From Luteimonas sp. MC1825 (GTDB lineage Bacteria > Pseudomonadota > Gammaproteobacteria > Xanthomonadales > Xanthomonadaceae): 64,000 nucleotides of DNA. The DNA is taken from the NCBI RefSeq assembly GCF_014764385.1, contig NZ_CP061714.1:496001-560000 (forward strand). The letters are read 5' to 3'. The translations under genes and the position numbers were made by a program. The notes beneath the pieces are model-generated. The model did not search any database. It was not told where the DNA came from and saw nothing but the letters and a program-made list of their open reading frames with translations. The number at the start of each line of letters is the position of its first letter. The first letter of the stretch is position 1. This document shows, in pieces, positions 41,935 through 52,243 of the stretch.

Positions 41935-42019
41935 CGGCGGCTTGTGGTCGTGGCGAGGCCGCTGATTGTGCCATGCAGCACGGGCGGGGCCGCATCCGGC
42001 GCGCCGCGGCGCGCCTGCG

Positions 42020-42298
42020 TCAGCGGCGCCGGCCGTCGACTTCGATGCCGTCGCGCGGCTGGATATCGACCTTTTCGAAGTGCCGGCCGCGCGGCGGTGG
42101 CTCCTGTGTCACCTGCACCACGCCGGCATCGTCGGTCCAGCGATAGAGCACCGGGCGTGCGTCTTCGGCGTTGGCAGCGGCAGCCTGCTCCGCGCGTGCG
42201 CGGCGTGGGTCGTCGGTCGCTTCGGGCTCGCGCGAGAACCACCAGGCCACCGCGATCCCGGCGGCGATGCCTGCAACCACGGCCCAGCGGGTATCCAA
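42020..42298 (-). CDS. Small membrane-anchored DUF4124-like protein
   Basis: 92 residues: an N-terminal hydrophobic helix ([17 protein letters not shown]), a charged Ala-rich linker and a short DUF4124-type segment ([18 protein letters not shown]). The only upstream start for this length is TTG at 42298; a GTG at 42280 would trim six residues, so the start is uncertain. Function unknown; DUF4124 proteins are small envelope proteins common in this group. Follows another DUF4124 gene after 12 bases. Confidence 0.7.
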   Translation of the reverse strand: MDTRWAVVAGIAAGIAVAWWFSREPEATDDPRRARAEQAAAANAEDARPVLYRWTDDAGVVQVTQEPPPRGRHFEKVDIQPRDGIEVDGRRR

Positions 42299-42310
42299 CG
42301 CGGCGTGCCG

Positions 42311-42697
42311 TCAGGGCGTGCAGTAGGCCTTCACCGCCGCCTGCGCGAATTCCATCTGGTTGGCGCGCTGCGTGGGGTCCAGCACCTGGTCGGGCTTGCC
42401 GTCACCGTCGGTGTCCTGCTGCACGTCGCCGCTGGTCTGCAGCGCGGCGATGTTGGCGCGCGCCGCTGCGCACTGCGCGTTCTCCGGCGCCACCACCGCG
42501 GCCTGGGCGACCGGGGCCGCGCTGCCGGCGGCGTTGATCACGCGCTGCTCGTAGCGGCCATTGGCCGGGGGCGTCTGCGAATAGTGGGTAACGCCGCTGG
42601 CGTCCTTCCACTGGTAGACCTCGCCGGCAGTCTGCTGCGCGTGGGCGGCGGGAAGCGCGGCCAGTGCGATGGCGATGCCGAGGACGATGCGGTTCAT
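42311..42697 (-). CDS. Exported DUF4124 protein
   Basis: 128 residues. Signal peptide MNRIVLGIAIALAALPAAHA with likely cleavage before QQT, then the DUF4124 motif VYQWKDASGVTHYSQTPP. The C-terminal half has a calcium-loop-like DTDGDGKPD and two or three cysteines. Good Shine-Dalgarno (CAGGAGAC) upstream of the ATG at 42697. A long in-frame extension upstream over pssA is spurious. Function unknown. Confidence 0.85.
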   Translation of the reverse strand: MNRIVLGIAIALAALPAAHAQQTAGEVYQWKDASGVTHYSQTPPANGRYEQRVINAAGSAAPVAQAAVVAPENAQCAAARANIAALQTSGDVQQDTDGDGKPDQVLDPTQRANQMEFAQAAVKAYCTP

Positions 42698-42832
42698 GCG
42701 GGGTCTCCTGTCTGCGAAGGCGTTGGCCCGGGATTGCAGCACCGGGCGGCGGCCGGCGCAAGCACGGCGGCGTGGTTCCGTGACCGGCACGCCGCGGGTG
42801 GTGGCCGGCGCCCCGCGGGTACACTTGCCGCC

Positions 42833-43609
42833 ATGGATGACCAGACGCCCCAGCCGCGCCGCGCGCGCGGCATCTACCTGCTGCCCAACTTGTTCACGAC
42901 GGGTGGGCTGTTCGGCGGGTTCTTCGCCATCATCGCGGCGTCGCAGGGGCGGATCGAAGCCGCTTGCATCGCGATCTTCGTGGCCGCCATCCTCGATGGC
43001 CTCGATGGCCGCGTGGCGCGGCTCACCAACACCCAGAGCGACTTCGGCGTGCAATACGACTCGCTGTCCGACCTGGTGAGCTTCGGCATGGCGCCGGCGC
43101 TGGTGATGTACCACTGGTCGCTGGTGGCGATGAAGTTCGACGGCACCACGCTGGGCAAGGTCGGCTGGCTGGCCGCGTTCCTGTATGCCGCCTGCGCGGC
43201 GCTGCGCCTGGCGCGTTTCAACAGCCAGGTCGGCAAGGTCGACAGCCGCTGGTTCATCGGCCTGGCCAGCCCGGCCGCCGCCGGGGTGATGGCCAGCTCG
43301 GTGTGGACCTTCCACACGCTCGACCTCAGCGGCGAGGCGATGCGCTACGCGGCACTGGCGATCACCGTGGTCTGCGGCCTGCTGATGGTCAGCCAGTTCC
43401 GCTACACCAGCTTCAAGGGCAGGGGCAGGGGCCCCGGCTCGGACCGGGTGCCGTTCTTTTCGCTGCTGCTGATCGTGGCGGCGCTGATCGCGCTGTGGAT
43501 CGATCCGCCCAAGACCCTGCTCGCGGTGCTGGGCGTGTACGCGCTGTCCGGCCCGGCGCTGTGGCTGTGGCGCCTGCGCCGCACGCGCACCGGCGGTGGC
43601 GTGGCGTGA
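42833..43609 (+). CDS. pssA: CDP-diacylglycerol-serine O-phosphatidyltransferase
   Basis: 258 residues with about eight hydrophobic helices. The CDP-alcohol phosphatidyltransferase signature DGxxARx8GxxxDxxxD is exact (DGRVARL, then FGVQYDSLSD, residues about 60-82). YLLPNLFTTGGLFGGFFAI near the N-terminus is typical of PssA. Makes phosphatidylserine, the precursor of phosphatidylethanolamine, at the inner membrane. Its stop overlaps the holD GTG start (GTGA). Confidence 0.93.
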   Translation: MDDQTPQPRRARGIYLLPNLFTTGGLFGGFFAIIAASQGRIEAACIAIFVAAILDGLDGRVARLTNTQSDFGVQYDSLSDLVSFGMAPALVMYHWSLVAMKFDGTTLGKVGWLAAFLYAACAALRLARFNSQVGKVDSRWFIGLASPAAAGVMASSVWTFHTLDLSGEAMRYAALAITVVCGLLMVSQFRYTSFKGRGRGPGSDRVPFFSLLLIVAALIALWIDPPKTLLAVLGVYALSGPALWLWRLRRTRTGGGVA

Positions 43610-43869
43610 ACTGGGACCCGTGGCAGCGCGAGGTGCTGGAGGCGCTCGGCCACCAGGTCTATGCGCGCGCGCCGGTGCCCGGTGACGAAGTGCCGGACGA
43701 TGCACTCGCGCACGCCCTGCTGCGCGCCGCGCGCCGCGCGATCGACGATCCGGGCGCCGCGGCGCTGCTGCGTTCGCTGCCGCCGCTGGCGTCGCTGCGC
43801 GCCGATCCGCGCGCCAAGCGCGCGCTGTGGCCGCGGCTGCGCGCGCTGCGTGGTGGCACGCCACGATGA
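43606..43869 (+). CDS. holD: DNA polymerase III psi subunit, compact form (HolD-like)
   Basis: 87 residues. The N-terminus (NWDPWQREVLEALGHQVYA) resembles the HolD start region and the C-terminus (LRADPRAKRALWPRLRAL) aligns with the E. coli HolD end (LRANPTARAALWQQI). The gene precedes rimI, as holD does in E. coli. E. coli psi is about 137 residues; here the middle is shorter. Psi joins the chi subunit (HolC, encoded at 47.3 kb) to the clamp loader. Start is a GTG overlapping the pssA stop; stop overlaps the rimI start (ATGA). Confidence 0.72.
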   Translation: MNWDPWQREVLEALGHQVYARAPVPGDEVPDDALAHALLRAARRAIDDPGAAALLRSLPPLASLRADPRAKRALWPRLRALRGGTPR

Positions 43870-44339
43870 GCGCCGCGGTCGAGCCCGCGCCGCAGCCGAC
43901 CATGCGGCCGATGCGCGAGGCCGACCTGGATGCGGTGATGGTGGTGGAGCGCCGCGCCTACCCGTACCCGTGGACGCCGGGCATCTTCCGCGACTGCCTG
44001 CGTTCGGGCTATCCGGCGTGGGTGCTGGCGCTCGACGGCGCGCTCATCGGCCACGGCGTGCTCAGCATCGCCGCCGACGAGGCGCACGTACTCAACGTCT
44101 GCGTCGATCCCGACCGCCAGGGCCGTGGCTACGGCCGGCACCTGCTGCGCGCGCTGCTGCGCGAAGCGCGCGGGCGCGGCGCCTGCCGGGTGTTCCTTGA
44201 AGTGCGTCCGTCCAATCCCAACGCCATCGCCCTCTACGAGGACGAAGGCTTCAACGAGATCGGCCGCCGCCCGCGCTATTACCCCGCCGACCAGGGCCGC
44301 GAGGACGCCATCGTGATGGCGATCGAGCTGTTCGACTGA
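43866..44339 (+). CDS. rimI: Ribosomal protein S18 alanine N-acetyltransferase
   Basis: 157-residue GNAT protein: AYPYPWTPGIFRDCLRSGY near the N-terminus, VLNVCVDPDRQGRGYGRHLL (acetyl-CoA loop) and PSNPNAIALYEDEGFNEIGRR, typical of RimI. Acetylates the N-terminal alanine of S18. Third gene of the coupled pssA-holD-rimI unit; convergent with valS. Confidence 0.93.
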   Translation: MSAAVEPAPQPTMRPMREADLDAVMVVERRAYPYPWTPGIFRDCLRSGYPAWVLALDGALIGHGVLSIAADEAHVLNVCVDPDRQGRGYGRHLLRALLREARGRGACRVFLEVRPSNPNAIALYEDEGFNEIGRRPRYYPADQGREDAIVMAIELFD

Positions 44340-44360
44340 ATGCCGTGGTGACGCAGGCGG

Positions 44361-47258
44361 CTAGAGCCGCGCGCGCTGCGCCGCCAGCGTGTCGCGCTGC
44401 GCATTCCAGTCGGCCAGGCGCGTGCGCTCCTGTTCGACCACCGCCGCCGGCGCGTTGCTGACGAAGGTCTCGCTGGCCAGCTTGGCCTGCGACTTGGCCA
44501 ACTCGCCCGCCACGCGCTTCAGTTCCTTGTCGAGCCTGGTGCGTTCGGCATCCAGGTCCACCAGGCCGTCGAGCGGCACGTAAAGCCGCAGTTCGCCGAC
44601 CATCGCGGCGGCGGACGGCGGCGGCTCGTCAGCGGCCACCTCGATCGCCTCGATCCGGTTGAGGAACCTGAGCTCGGGGGCGAAGCGCGCCGCGCGCGCC
44701 GCGTCGTCGGCGCTGCCACCTGCCAGCAGCAGGCGGATCGATTTCGCCGGCGACACGCCGAGTTCGCTGCGGATGCGGCGCAGCGCGGACACCATCGCCT
44801 TCAGCCACTCCACGTCGGCCTCGGCGCGCGCCACGTCCAGGCCGGCGAAATCGCCCGCCTGCGGGTAGCGCTGCAGCATGATGGTGTCGGCGGTGATGCC
44901 CAGCCTTGGCGCGACCTGCAGCCACAGCTCCTCCGTGACGAACGGCACCAGTGGATGCAGCAGGCGCAGCAGGCGCTCGAGCACCAGCAGCAGCGTGCGG
45001 CGCGTGCTGTCGGCCGCGGCGCGGCCTTCCGCCGTGCCGGTGTCGCCCTGCAGCGCCGGCTTGGCCAGTTCGACGAACCAGTCGCAGAACTCATTCCACG
45101 CGAACTCGTACAGCGCCTGCGCCAGCAGGTCGAAGCGGTAGCTGGCGAAGTGCGCCTCGGCCTCGGCGGTGACGGCGGCGAGGCGGGCGAGGATCCACTT
45201 CTCCGGATCGGTGACCGGCGTGAAGGGAAGGTCCTCGGCGTTGCCCGCGGCAACAGGGCTCGTGGCCGCCATGCCTTCGGTGTTCATCAGCACGAAGCGC
45301 GTGGCGTTCCACAGCTTGTTGCAGAAGTTCTTGTAGCCCTCGGCGCGGGCGAGGTCGAACTTGATGTCGCGGCCGGGGCCGGCGAGCGCGGCCATGGTGA
45401 AGCGCAGCGCGTCGGCGCCGAACGCGGGGATGCCGTCGGGGAACTCCTTGCGCGTGGCCCTGGCGATCTTGTCGGCCATCTTCGGCTGCATCAGGCCGCT
45501 GGTGCGCTTCGCGACCAGGTCGTCGAGCGTGATGCCGTCGATCAGGTCCAGCGGGTCGAGGATGTTGCCCTTCGACTTGGACATCTTCTGGCCGTCCTTG
45601 TCGCGGACGAGGCCCGTGACATAGACGTCGTGGAACGGCACCTGGCCGGTCAGCTGGTCGGTCATCATGATCATCCGGGCGACCCAGAAGAAGATGATGT
45701 CGAAGCCGGTGACCAGCACGCTCGATGGCAGGAACTGTTCGAAGCCGCGCTCGCGCATGGCCCCGGCATCTGGCCAGCCCATGGTGCTGAACGGCCACAG
45801 CGCCGAGGAGAACCAGGTCTCCAGCACATCGCTGTCCTGGCTGAGCGGGCCGCCGTAGCCGGCTTCGGTGGCGCGCGCACGCGCCTCGGCCTCGTCGCGG
45901 CCGACGTAGATCGCGCCGTCGTCGGCGTACCACGCGGGGATGCGGTGGCCCCACCACAGCTGGCGACTGATGCACCAGTCCTGGATGTTCTCCATCCAGT
46001 GGCGATAGGTGTTGATCCAGTTGCCGGGCACGAACTTCACCCGTCCCGGCTCGCCGTCGACGCCGTCCGCCAGGTCCAGCCCGCGCTGCGCTAGGTCGTC
46101 CATCTTCACGAACCACTGGTCGGTGAGGTAAGGCTCGATGACCTGGCCGGTGCGGTCGCCGCGCGGCACCTGCAGCTTGTGCGGCGCGGTTTCCACCAGC
46201 AGGCCGGCGGCCTCCAGGTCGGCGAGCACGGCCTTGCGCGCGTCATAGCGGTCCAGGCCGCGGTAGTGGGCCGGGATGGCATCGTCGTCGGACACCACCT
46301 GCGCGTCCGGGGTGAGGATGTTGACCATGGGCAGCGCATGGCGCTGGCCCACCGCGTAGTCGTTGAAGTCGTGCGCGGGCGTCACCTTGACCACGCCGGT
46401 GCCGAACGCGCGATCGACGTAGGCGTCGGCGATCACCGGGATCGCGCGCCCGGTCAGCGGCAGGGTCACGCTGCGGCCCACCAGGTGCGCGTAGCGCGCG
46501 TCCTCTGGATGCACCATCACCGCGCTGTCGCCGAGCATGGTTTCCGGGCGCGTGGTGGCGACGACGAGATAGTCGCGGGTCTCGCGCAGGGTCTCGTTGC
46601 CGTCGGCATCGCGCTCGACGTGTTCGTAATGCGCGCCATCCGCCAGCGGGTAGGCGATCGACCACAGAAAGCCGTCCTCCTCCTCGCTCACCACTTCCAG
46701 GTCGGAGATCGCGGTCTTCAGCACCGGGTCCCAGTTGACCAGGCGCTGGCCGCGGTAGACCAGGCCCTCGCCATGCATGCGCACGAAGGCTTCGACCACC
46801 GCCGTGGACGCGATCGGATCCATGGTGAACACGCTGCGCGACCAGTCGCCGGATGTACCGACGCGGCGCATCTGCTGCGCGATGGTGTCGCCGGACTGGC
46901 CCTTCCACTCCCATACCTTGTCGATGAAGCGCTCGCGCCCGAGCGAATCGCGGGTTTCGCCCTGGCCCTCGCGGTCGAGGTTGCGCGCCACCACCATCTC
47001 GGTGGCGATGCCGGCGTGGTCGGTGCCCATCTGCCACAGCGTGCGGAAGCCGCGCATGCGGTGGTAGCGGACCAGTGCGTCCTGCAGCGTGTGCTGGAAC
47101 GCATGGCCCATGTGCAGGGTGCCGGTGACATTGGGCGGCGGCAGCAGGATCGAGTACGCGGGTCCGTCGCCGCAGGGCGCGAACACGCCGCTGGCTTCCC
47201 ACTGGGCGTACAGGCGGGATTCGAAGGACTTGGGGTCGTAGCCGGTGGCAAGGGTCAT
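44361..47258 (-). CDS. valS: Valyl-tRNA synthetase
   Basis: 965 residues, full length. Class I motifs [14 protein letters not shown] (HIGH type) and KMSKSKGN; the editing domain lies between them, and a C-terminal coiled-coil arm carries a [16 protein letters not shown] segment. Third gene of pepA-holC-valS on the - strand. Confidence 0.98.
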   Translation of the reverse strand: MTLATGYDPKSFESRLYAQWEASGVFAPCGDGPAYSILLPPPNVTGTLHMGHAFQHTLQDALVRYHRMRGFRTLWQMGTDHAGIATEMVVARNLDREGQGETRDSLGRERFIDKVWEWKGQSGDTIAQQMRRVGTSGDWSRSVFTMDPIASTAVVEAFVRMHGEGLVYRGQRLVNWDPVLKTAISDLEVVSEEEDGFLWSIAYPLADGAHYEHVERDADGNETLRETRDYLVVATTRPETMLGDSAVMVHPEDARYAHLVGRSVTLPLTGRAIPVIADAYVDRAFGTGVVKVTPAHDFNDYAVGQRHALPMVNILTPDAQVVSDDDAIPAHYRGLDRYDARKAVLADLEAAGLLVETAPHKLQVPRGDRTGQVIEPYLTDQWFVKMDDLAQRGLDLADGVDGEPGRVKFVPGNWINTYRHWMENIQDWCISRQLWWGHRIPAWYADDGAIYVGRDEAEARARATEAGYGGPLSQDSDVLETWFSSALWPFSTMGWPDAGAMRERGFEQFLPSSVLVTGFDIIFFWVARMIMMTDQLTGQVPFHDVYVTGLVRDKDGQKMSKSKGNILDPLDLIDGITLDDLVAKRTSGLMQPKMADKIARATRKEFPDGIPAFGADALRFTMAALAGPGRDIKFDLARAEGYKNFCNKLWNATRFVLMNTEGMAATSPVAAGNAEDLPFTPVTDPEKWILARLAAVTAEAEAHFASYRFDLLAQALYEFAWNEFCDWFVELAKPALQGDTGTAEGRAAADSTRRTLLLVLERLLRLLHPLVPFVTEELWLQVAPRLGITADTIMLQRYPQAGDFAGLDVARAEADVEWLKAMVSALRRIRSELGVSPAKSIRLLLAGGSADDAARAARFAPELRFLNRIEAIEVAADEPPPSAAAMVGELRLYVPLDGLVDLDAERTRLDKELKRVAGELAKSQAKLASETFVSNAPAAVVEQERTRLADWNAQRDTLAAQRARL

Positions 47259-47301
47259 TCAGGGACTCGTGGTCGGGGCAGGGCGGGGGCGGACCCCCGC
47301 G

Positions 47302-47742
47302 TCACATGTCGTATTTCTTCAGGTCGAGGCCGCGCGCCTTGTACTGCCTCCAGCGCTCGCGCAGCGGGCCGCGGGCGGAGTCGTCGGCGGGTACCACCTC
47401 GAGCACGCGCTCGAAGGCGCCCTCGACGGCGGCATCGCGCAGGTTGAGCACCAGCGGACGCAGCGGCACGTCGGCTTCGGGCGGGGCGATGAGCACGTCG
47501 GCCTCCTCCTCCTCGCCGCCGCCATCCTCGGGCTCCAGGCCTGCGATCTGGTGCGGCACGTAGGCGTCGGGCTCGAACGACCACAGCAGGTCGTCGAGCC
47601 GTTCGGCCTGCGCCGCGTCGCGCGCCAGCACCAGCATCGGCTGGCCGGCGGCCAGCGCCTTCTTCGCCAGTTCGCAGACCAGCAACAGCGGCTCGTCGCG
47701 GAAGCGCGGTTTCGCGATCAGGTAGAAGTCGGCGCGGGCCAC
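47302..47742 (-). CDS. holC: DNA polymerase III chi subunit
   Basis: 146 residues, close to E. coli HolC (147). Begins ARADFYLIAKPRF, then LLLVCELAKKALAAGQPMLVLA, DDLLWSFEPDAYVPHQIAG and PLVLNLRDAAVEGAFERVLEVV, ending WRQYKARGLDLKKYDM. Chi links the clamp loader (through psi) to SSB. An acidic GGGEEEEAD insertion lies mid-protein. Starts at a GTG 8 bases after the pepA stop. Confidence 0.92.
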   Translation of the reverse strand: MARADFYLIAKPRFRDEPLLLVCELAKKALAAGQPMLVLARDAAQAERLDDLLWSFEPDAYVPHQIAGLEPEDGGGEEEEADVLIAPPEADVPLRPLVLNLRDAAVEGAFERVLEVVPADDSARGPLRERWRQYKARGLDLKKYDM

Positions 47743-47750
47743 GGGCGGGC

Positions 47751-49229
47751 TCAGCCCGCCTGGTCCAGCAGCCACTGCGACAGCAGGCCGACCGGACGCC
47801 CGGTGGCCAGCCCGTTCTTGCCGCTGTGGCTGGCGCTGCCGGCGATGTCGAGGTGCGCCCAGCGCTGGCCCTCGGTGAAGCGCGCCAGGAAGCAGCCCGC
47901 GGTCACCGCGCCGGCCCAGCGGCCGCCGATGTTGTAGACGTCGGCGAAGCTGGAATCGAGCATGGTCTGGTACTCGTCCCACAGCGGCAGGCGCCAGGCG
48001 CGGTCGAACACCTCTTCGCCCGCGGCCAGCAGTTCCTGGCCGAGGTCGTCGTGCTTGGTCATGAGGCCGGTCGCGAAGCTGCCCAGGGCGACCATGCAGG
48101 CGCCGGTGAGCGTGGCCACGTCGACCAGCGCCTGCGGCTCGAAGCGCTGCGCATAGGTCAGCGCGTCGCACAGGATCAGGCGGCCCTCGGCGTCGGTGTT
48201 GCCGACTTCGATGGTCTTGCCGGACATGCTGGTGAGGATGTCGGAGGGGCGGTAGGCGTTGCCGTCGATGGCGTTCTCGACCGCCGGCACCACCACCACG
48301 AGGTTGATCGGGAGGTCCATGCCGGCCGCGGCGACGAAGGTGCCCATCACCGAACCGGCGCCGAGCATGTCGTACTTCATCTCCTCGATGCCGCCCTGGG
48401 TCTTCAGGTTGACGCCGCCGGTGTCGAAGGTGATGCCCTTGCCGACCAGCACGTAGGGCTTGGCGTCACCGCCGTTGTTCCACTTCAGCACGATCAGCCT
48501 GGGGGCGTTGGCCGAGCCGCGGGCGACCGCCAGCAGCGAACCCATGCCGAGCTTCTCCATGTCCTCGCGCTCGAGGACCTCGCAGCCGGCCTTGTCGAAA
48601 CGGGCGGCGAAATCGCTGGCCTGCTGCGCCAGGTAGGCGGGATTGCAGATGTTGGGCGGCAGGTGGCCAAGTTCGCGGGTGAACTCGACGCCGGCGGCGA
48701 TCGCCTGGCCCTGGGCCAGTGCGACGCTGTCGCTGCCGGTGATCTCCAGGCGTTCCAGGCCCTTCTCGTCGCGCTTCTTGTTCTTCTCGCCGAGCGTGGC
48801 GATGTAGCGGTAGCTCGCGTGGCTGGCGGCGATGGCGGCCTGGCGGATCGCCCAGGCGGCGTCGCGGCCGGCAACCTCGAGCTCGGACAGGGTCAGCAGC
48901 GCCGAACGCGCCGGTCCGGTGCGCAGCGCGCGCGCGGCATCGGCCACGGCTTTCAGGTACTGCGGCACCGCGAACTTTCCGGCATCGCCCAGGCCGATCA
49001 CCAGCACCCGCGGCGCGGCAACGCCCGGCAGGTCCAGCAGCAGCGTGGTGCGGCCGGTGGCGCCATCGAGGTCGCCGCGGGCGGCGAGTGCCGACAGGCG
49101 GCCACCACTGGCCTCGTCGAGCGCGCGGGCCGACGGCGCGAGGGTCTTGTCGGCATAGGCGCCTACGACCACGCAGTCGACCTGGGCGGCGGCGGGTGGG
49201 GTCTGGTTCAGGGCAAGTTGAAGGCTCAT
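47751..49229 (-). CDS. pepA: Leucyl aminopeptidase (cytosol aminopeptidase, M17)
   Basis: 492 residues with the M17 signature NTDAEGRL and the metal-binding [15 protein letters not shown] (more often DSGG) and [11 protein letters not shown]. Two-metal aminopeptidase; E. coli PepA is also a DNA-binding protein in Xer recombination and carAB control. First gene of pepA-holC-valS, divergent from lptF. Confidence 0.96.
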   Translation of the reverse strand: MSLQLALNQTPPAAAQVDCVVVGAYADKTLAPSARALDEASGGRLSALAARGDLDGATGRTTLLLDLPGVAAPRVLVIGLGDAGKFAVPQYLKAVADAARALRTGPARSALLTLSELEVAGRDAAWAIRQAAIAASHASYRYIATLGEKNKKRDEKGLERLEITGSDSVALAQGQAIAAGVEFTRELGHLPPNICNPAYLAQQASDFAARFDKAGCEVLEREDMEKLGMGSLLAVARGSANAPRLIVLKWNNGGDAKPYVLVGKGITFDTGGVNLKTQGGIEEMKYDMLGAGSVMGTFVAAAGMDLPINLVVVVPAVENAIDGNAYRPSDILTSMSGKTIEVGNTDAEGRLILCDALTYAQRFEPQALVDVATLTGACMVALGSFATGLMTKHDDLGQELLAAGEEVFDRAWRLPLWDEYQTMLDSSFADVYNIGGRWAGAVTAGCFLARFTEGQRWAHLDIAGSASHSGKNGLATGRPVGLLSQWLLDQAG

Positions 49230-49264
49230 GGGATCCTGTTCTGCGGTTCTCGTGAAGTGTTCCT

Positions 49265-49270
49265 TACAAT
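49265..49270 (+). promoter_or_regulatory. Candidate -10 box in the pepA-lptF divergent region
   Basis: TACAAT about 103 bases before lptF; a second possible -10, TAGAAT, lies at 49280-49285. The 143-base gap must serve both directions. No clear -35 seen. Confidence 0.3.
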
Positions 49271-49372
49271 CGGCGCTTCTAGAATGCGGCGGATGCGCCG
49301 CAGCGCCAGGTCCTGGCGCGGCCGATGCGGTGTATGGACGAACCCCCGATTCTAATGCAAGGCCGCTGCCGG

Positions 49373-50473
49373 ATGCCGAAGCTCGACTCCTACCTGTTCC
49401 GCGAATTCGCCCAGGCCACCTTCGCGGCGCTGGTCGTGCTGCTGATCGTGAGCCTTGGCGGGGTGTTCGCGGACGTGCTGGGCGACATCGCCCGCGGACG
49501 GGTGCCGGCCGGGCTGATGCTGTCGCAGCTGGGCCTGCAGGTCCTCAACTACCTGCCGCTGATCCTGCCGCTGGGACTGATGCTGGGCCTGTTGCTGGCG
49601 GTCGGGCGGCTGTACCGGGATTCGGAGATGCCGGTGCTGATCGCCACCGGCGTCGGGCCGCGACGCCTGCTGCGCCCGCTGATGATGCTGGTGCTGCCGG
49701 TGGCCGGTTTCATCGGCGCGTGTTCGCTGTGGCTCGGGCCCTGGGCCAACGACTACTCGCAGCGGATGGTGGCCGAAGGCAACCGCAGCCTGCTGCTGGC
49801 GGGGCTTGAGGCGGGGCGCTTCGTCGAACTGCCCGGCGGCGGCGGCGTGGTGTACGTGGGCGCGATGTCCGACGACGGCTCCGCGCTGGCGCGGGTGTTC
49901 GTCTACCGCTCCGACGAGGAGCGCATGGACGTGACCACCGCGCGCACCGGGTCCCTCGCGGTCGACGGTGCCGAGCGCTACCTGAAGCTCGACCAGGGCT
50001 TCCGCGTCGAAGGTCCGCTCGCCGACGGCCTGGATTTCCGGATGATGCGCTACGCCGGCAACGAGATGCGCCTGCCGGATGCCGAGACCCGTCCGGCCAG
50101 CGAGAACCCCGAATACGACTCCACCCTCGCGCTGCTCGGCGATGCCCGCCCCGAGGCGCGCGCGCAGCTGCACGCGCGCATCGCACCGCCGCTGCTGGCG
50201 CTGGCCTTTGCCCTGCTCGCGGTGCCGCTTGCACGCAGCCCGCCACGCCAGGCGCGCTACGGCCGCATCGTGCTCGGCTTCCTCGCCTACGTGATCGGCA
50301 TCAACCTCATGCTGCTGGGCACCGAGTGGATCGCCGACGGCAAGATCCCGGCGGCGCTGGGCCTGTGGTGGCTGGTTCTGCCGCTGCTGGCGCTGGGCGC
50401 GTGGATGTATGTCCGCGACGGCAGCGTGGCCGCGCCGCGGCGGCGCAAGCGCACGGCGGAGGCGGCGCGATGA
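49373..50473 (+). CDS. lptF: LPS export permease LptF
   Basis: 366 residues. N-terminal [23 protein letters not shown] and three helices, a large periplasmic beta-jellyroll (about 125-260), then three C-terminal helices ([20 protein letters not shown]). With LptG and LptB it extracts LPS from the inner membrane. Start at 49373 removes a non-family 16-residue extension. Its stop overlaps the lptG start (ATGA). Confidence 0.95.
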   Translation: MPKLDSYLFREFAQATFAALVVLLIVSLGGVFADVLGDIARGRVPAGLMLSQLGLQVLNYLPLILPLGLMLGLLLAVGRLYRDSEMPVLIATGVGPRRLLRPLMMLVLPVAGFIGACSLWLGPWANDYSQRMVAEGNRSLLLAGLEAGRFVELPGGGGVVYVGAMSDDGSALARVFVYRSDEERMDVTTARTGSLAVDGAERYLKLDQGFRVEGPLADGLDFRMMRYAGNEMRLPDAETRPASENPEYDSTLALLGDARPEARAQLHARIAPPLLALAFALLAVPLARSPPRQARYGRIVLGFLAYVIGINLMLLGTEWIADGKIPAALGLWWLVLPLLALGAWMYVRDGSVAAPRRRKRTAEAAR

Positions 50474-51579
50474 TGCCGTTCCCGAAGATCCACGACCTGT
50501 ACGCCGCGCGCACCGTGGCGGTGACGGTGCTGCTGACCTGGATGGTGCTGGTGGGCCTGGACGCCGTGCTCGCCGGCGTGCAGGAGATCAAGCACATGGG
50601 CGATGGCGACTACGGCTTCGTCAGCGTGGTCACCTACGTGGCCTATACCGTGCCGCGGCGCGCCTACGTGATGTTCCCGACCGCGGCGGTGATCGGCACG
50701 CTGATGGGCCTGGGCCAGCTGGCCGCGACCACCGAGCTCACCGCGCTGCGCGCGCTGGGCGTGTCGCGGCGCCGACTGAGCCTGTCGGTGGCGGCGCCGC
50801 TGGTGCTGCTCACCCTCGCCATGATGCTCAACGGCGAGACGCTCGCGCCGGGCGCGCAGCGCAGCGCGGACGCCATGAAGTCGGCGGCGCGCTCACGGGA
50901 CATGATCGTGGCGCAGTACTCGGGCCTGTGGGCGCGCGAGGGCAACACCTTCCTCAACGCGACCAGCGGCCAGGAACGCAGCGACAAGGGCGATACCTGG
51001 CTCGAGCTCAATGGCGTGCGGCTGTTCGAGTTCGACGACGACGGCCGCCTGGAGTCGATCGCCGACGCCGGGGTGGCGGAGCACCGCGCCAGCGGCTGGC
51101 TGCTGCGCGACGTGCGGCGCGTGTATTTCGAGCCGCGCCAGGTCACCGCGACCAGCATCGTCGAAGAGCGCTGGGAGTCGCAGCTCGACGCCGCGGCGCT
51201 CGCCGCCAGCGCCGGCAGCGCGTTCCGTCCGCGCTACATGCCGGCCCGCGACCTGGCCGAAGGCATCGAATATCGCAGGCGCAACCGCCTGGATGCCAGC
51301 GAGTTCGAGGAGCACTACTGGGGTCGCTGGTTCTACCCGTTCAACGTGCTGGCCCTGTGCCTGGCGGCGATCCCGTTCGCGTTCGGCTCGCTGCGCAGCG
51401 GCGGGCTGGGGCGGCGGCTGTTCATCGGCATCGTGTTCGCGCTCGGATTCTGGTTGCTGCAGGCGCAGGCGGTGAAGCTCGCGGCGGTGTACCGCTTCGA
51501 CTACCGGCTGGCCTACACGGTGCCGCCGACGGTGATGCTGGTCGTGTCCTGGCTGCTTTTCCGACGCCGGAGTGGGTGA
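50470..51579 (+). CDS. lptG: LPS export permease LptG
   Basis: 369 residues: FPKIHDLYAARTVAVTVLLTW at the start, TELTALRALGVSRRRLSLSV after helix three, periplasmic jellyroll (about 135-275), then FYPFNVLALCLAAIPFAFGSLRS and the last helices. Partner of LptF. Two adjacent ATGs (50470, 50473) precede PFPKIHD; either may start translation. Confidence 0.95.
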   Translation: MMPFPKIHDLYAARTVAVTVLLTWMVLVGLDAVLAGVQEIKHMGDGDYGFVSVVTYVAYTVPRRAYVMFPTAAVIGTLMGLGQLAATTELTALRALGVSRRRLSLSVAAPLVLLTLAMMLNGETLAPGAQRSADAMKSAARSRDMIVAQYSGLWAREGNTFLNATSGQERSDKGDTWLELNGVRLFEFDDDGRLESIADAGVAEHRASGWLLRDVRRVYFEPRQVTATSIVEERWESQLDAAALAASAGSAFRPRYMPARDLAEGIEYRRRNRLDASEFEEHYWGRWFYPFNVLALCLAAIPFAFGSLRSGGLGRRLFIGIVFALGFWLLQAQAVKLAAVYRFDYRLAYTVPPTVMLVVSWLLFRRRSG

Positions 51580-51705
51580 AACCCGCGGTTGCGGCGTCGC
51601 GGGCCGGCAGGTAAACAGTGCATCCATGACTCCGGGCGGCGCGCCGCGCCCGGCAGCAGGGGATGGCGATAGGCCGGGGCGCAGCTACCAGACGGAGAGC
51701 AGAAG

Positions 51706-52185
51706 ATGCAGAGCAGCATGCGTATGGCCGCGGCCGTGGCCATGATCGTGGGTGTCGGCCTGTTGGCCATGGGCGACGCCGAAGCGCGGCGTGGCGGCAA
51801 GGAGAAGGGCACGCCGGCGTGGATGAACGAGAACGGTGAAGTCATCGATTCGACCGCGGTCGAGGCGGGCTACGGCGAGACCGTCACGGGGCTGGGCGAC
51901 TGGGAAGGCGAAATCACGGGCAAGCCGGCGCCCGGCAGCAAGTTCACCCAGCTCCAGATCGGCATGCCGATGAAGCAGGTCACCGACCTGGTGGGCCAGC
52001 CGACCGACCAGGGCGCCTACATCACCGCCAAGGCCTTCATCCCGTTCTTCTTCGGCGGCGACAAGCACCGCTACGAGATGGCCTACAAGGGCCAGGGCCG
52101 CCTGGTGTTCGCCGGCGAGTCGATGGGCACCGGCGGCAACCTGATCTGGATCATCCACAACAAGGACGACTCGGGCTACCGCTGA
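51706..52185 (+). CDS. Exported BamE/SmpA-like protein without lipobox
   Basis: 159 residues. Signal peptide (MRMAAAVAMIVGVGLLAMGDAEA) with no lipobox cysteine, then a linker. About residues 80-155 follow the BamE/SmpA pattern: FTQLQIGMPMKQVTDLVGQPTDQG and RYEMAYKGQGRLVFAG, ending in a strand. BamE proteins are normally lipoproteins of the outer-membrane beta-barrel machine; this one would be a soluble periplasmic relative. Preceded by AGAGCAGAAG as ribosome site. Stands alone between lptG and the repeat element upstream of pgk. Confidence 0.75.
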   Translation: MQSSMRMAAAVAMIVGVGLLAMGDAEARRGGKEKGTPAWMNENGEVIDSTAVEAGYGETVTGLGDWEGEITGKPAPGSKFTQLQIGMPMKQVTDLVGQPTDQGAYITAKAFIPFFFGGDKHRYEMAYKGQGRLVFAGESMGTGGNLIWIIHNKDDSGYR

Positions 52186-52212
52186 GACGTGCTTTGTGCC
52201 GGGACGTGCCGT

Positions 52213-52243
52213 GCGCGTGCGCAGCATTTAAAGCGCGTGCGCA
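52213..52243. repeat. 11-bp direct repeat pair flanking TTTAAA
   Basis: GCGCGTGCGCA at 52213-52223 and again at 52233-52243, 20 bases apart, with TTTAAA between them. It lies just outside the first composite hairpin element, 28 bases after the BamE-like gene. Confidence 0.7.

Noticed and set aside
51580-51705. GC-rich near-palindrome (CCGGGCGGCG then CGCCGCGCCCGG) between lptG and the BamE-like gene
   Set aside because: It is imperfect and has no T-run; such words are common by chance at this GC content.
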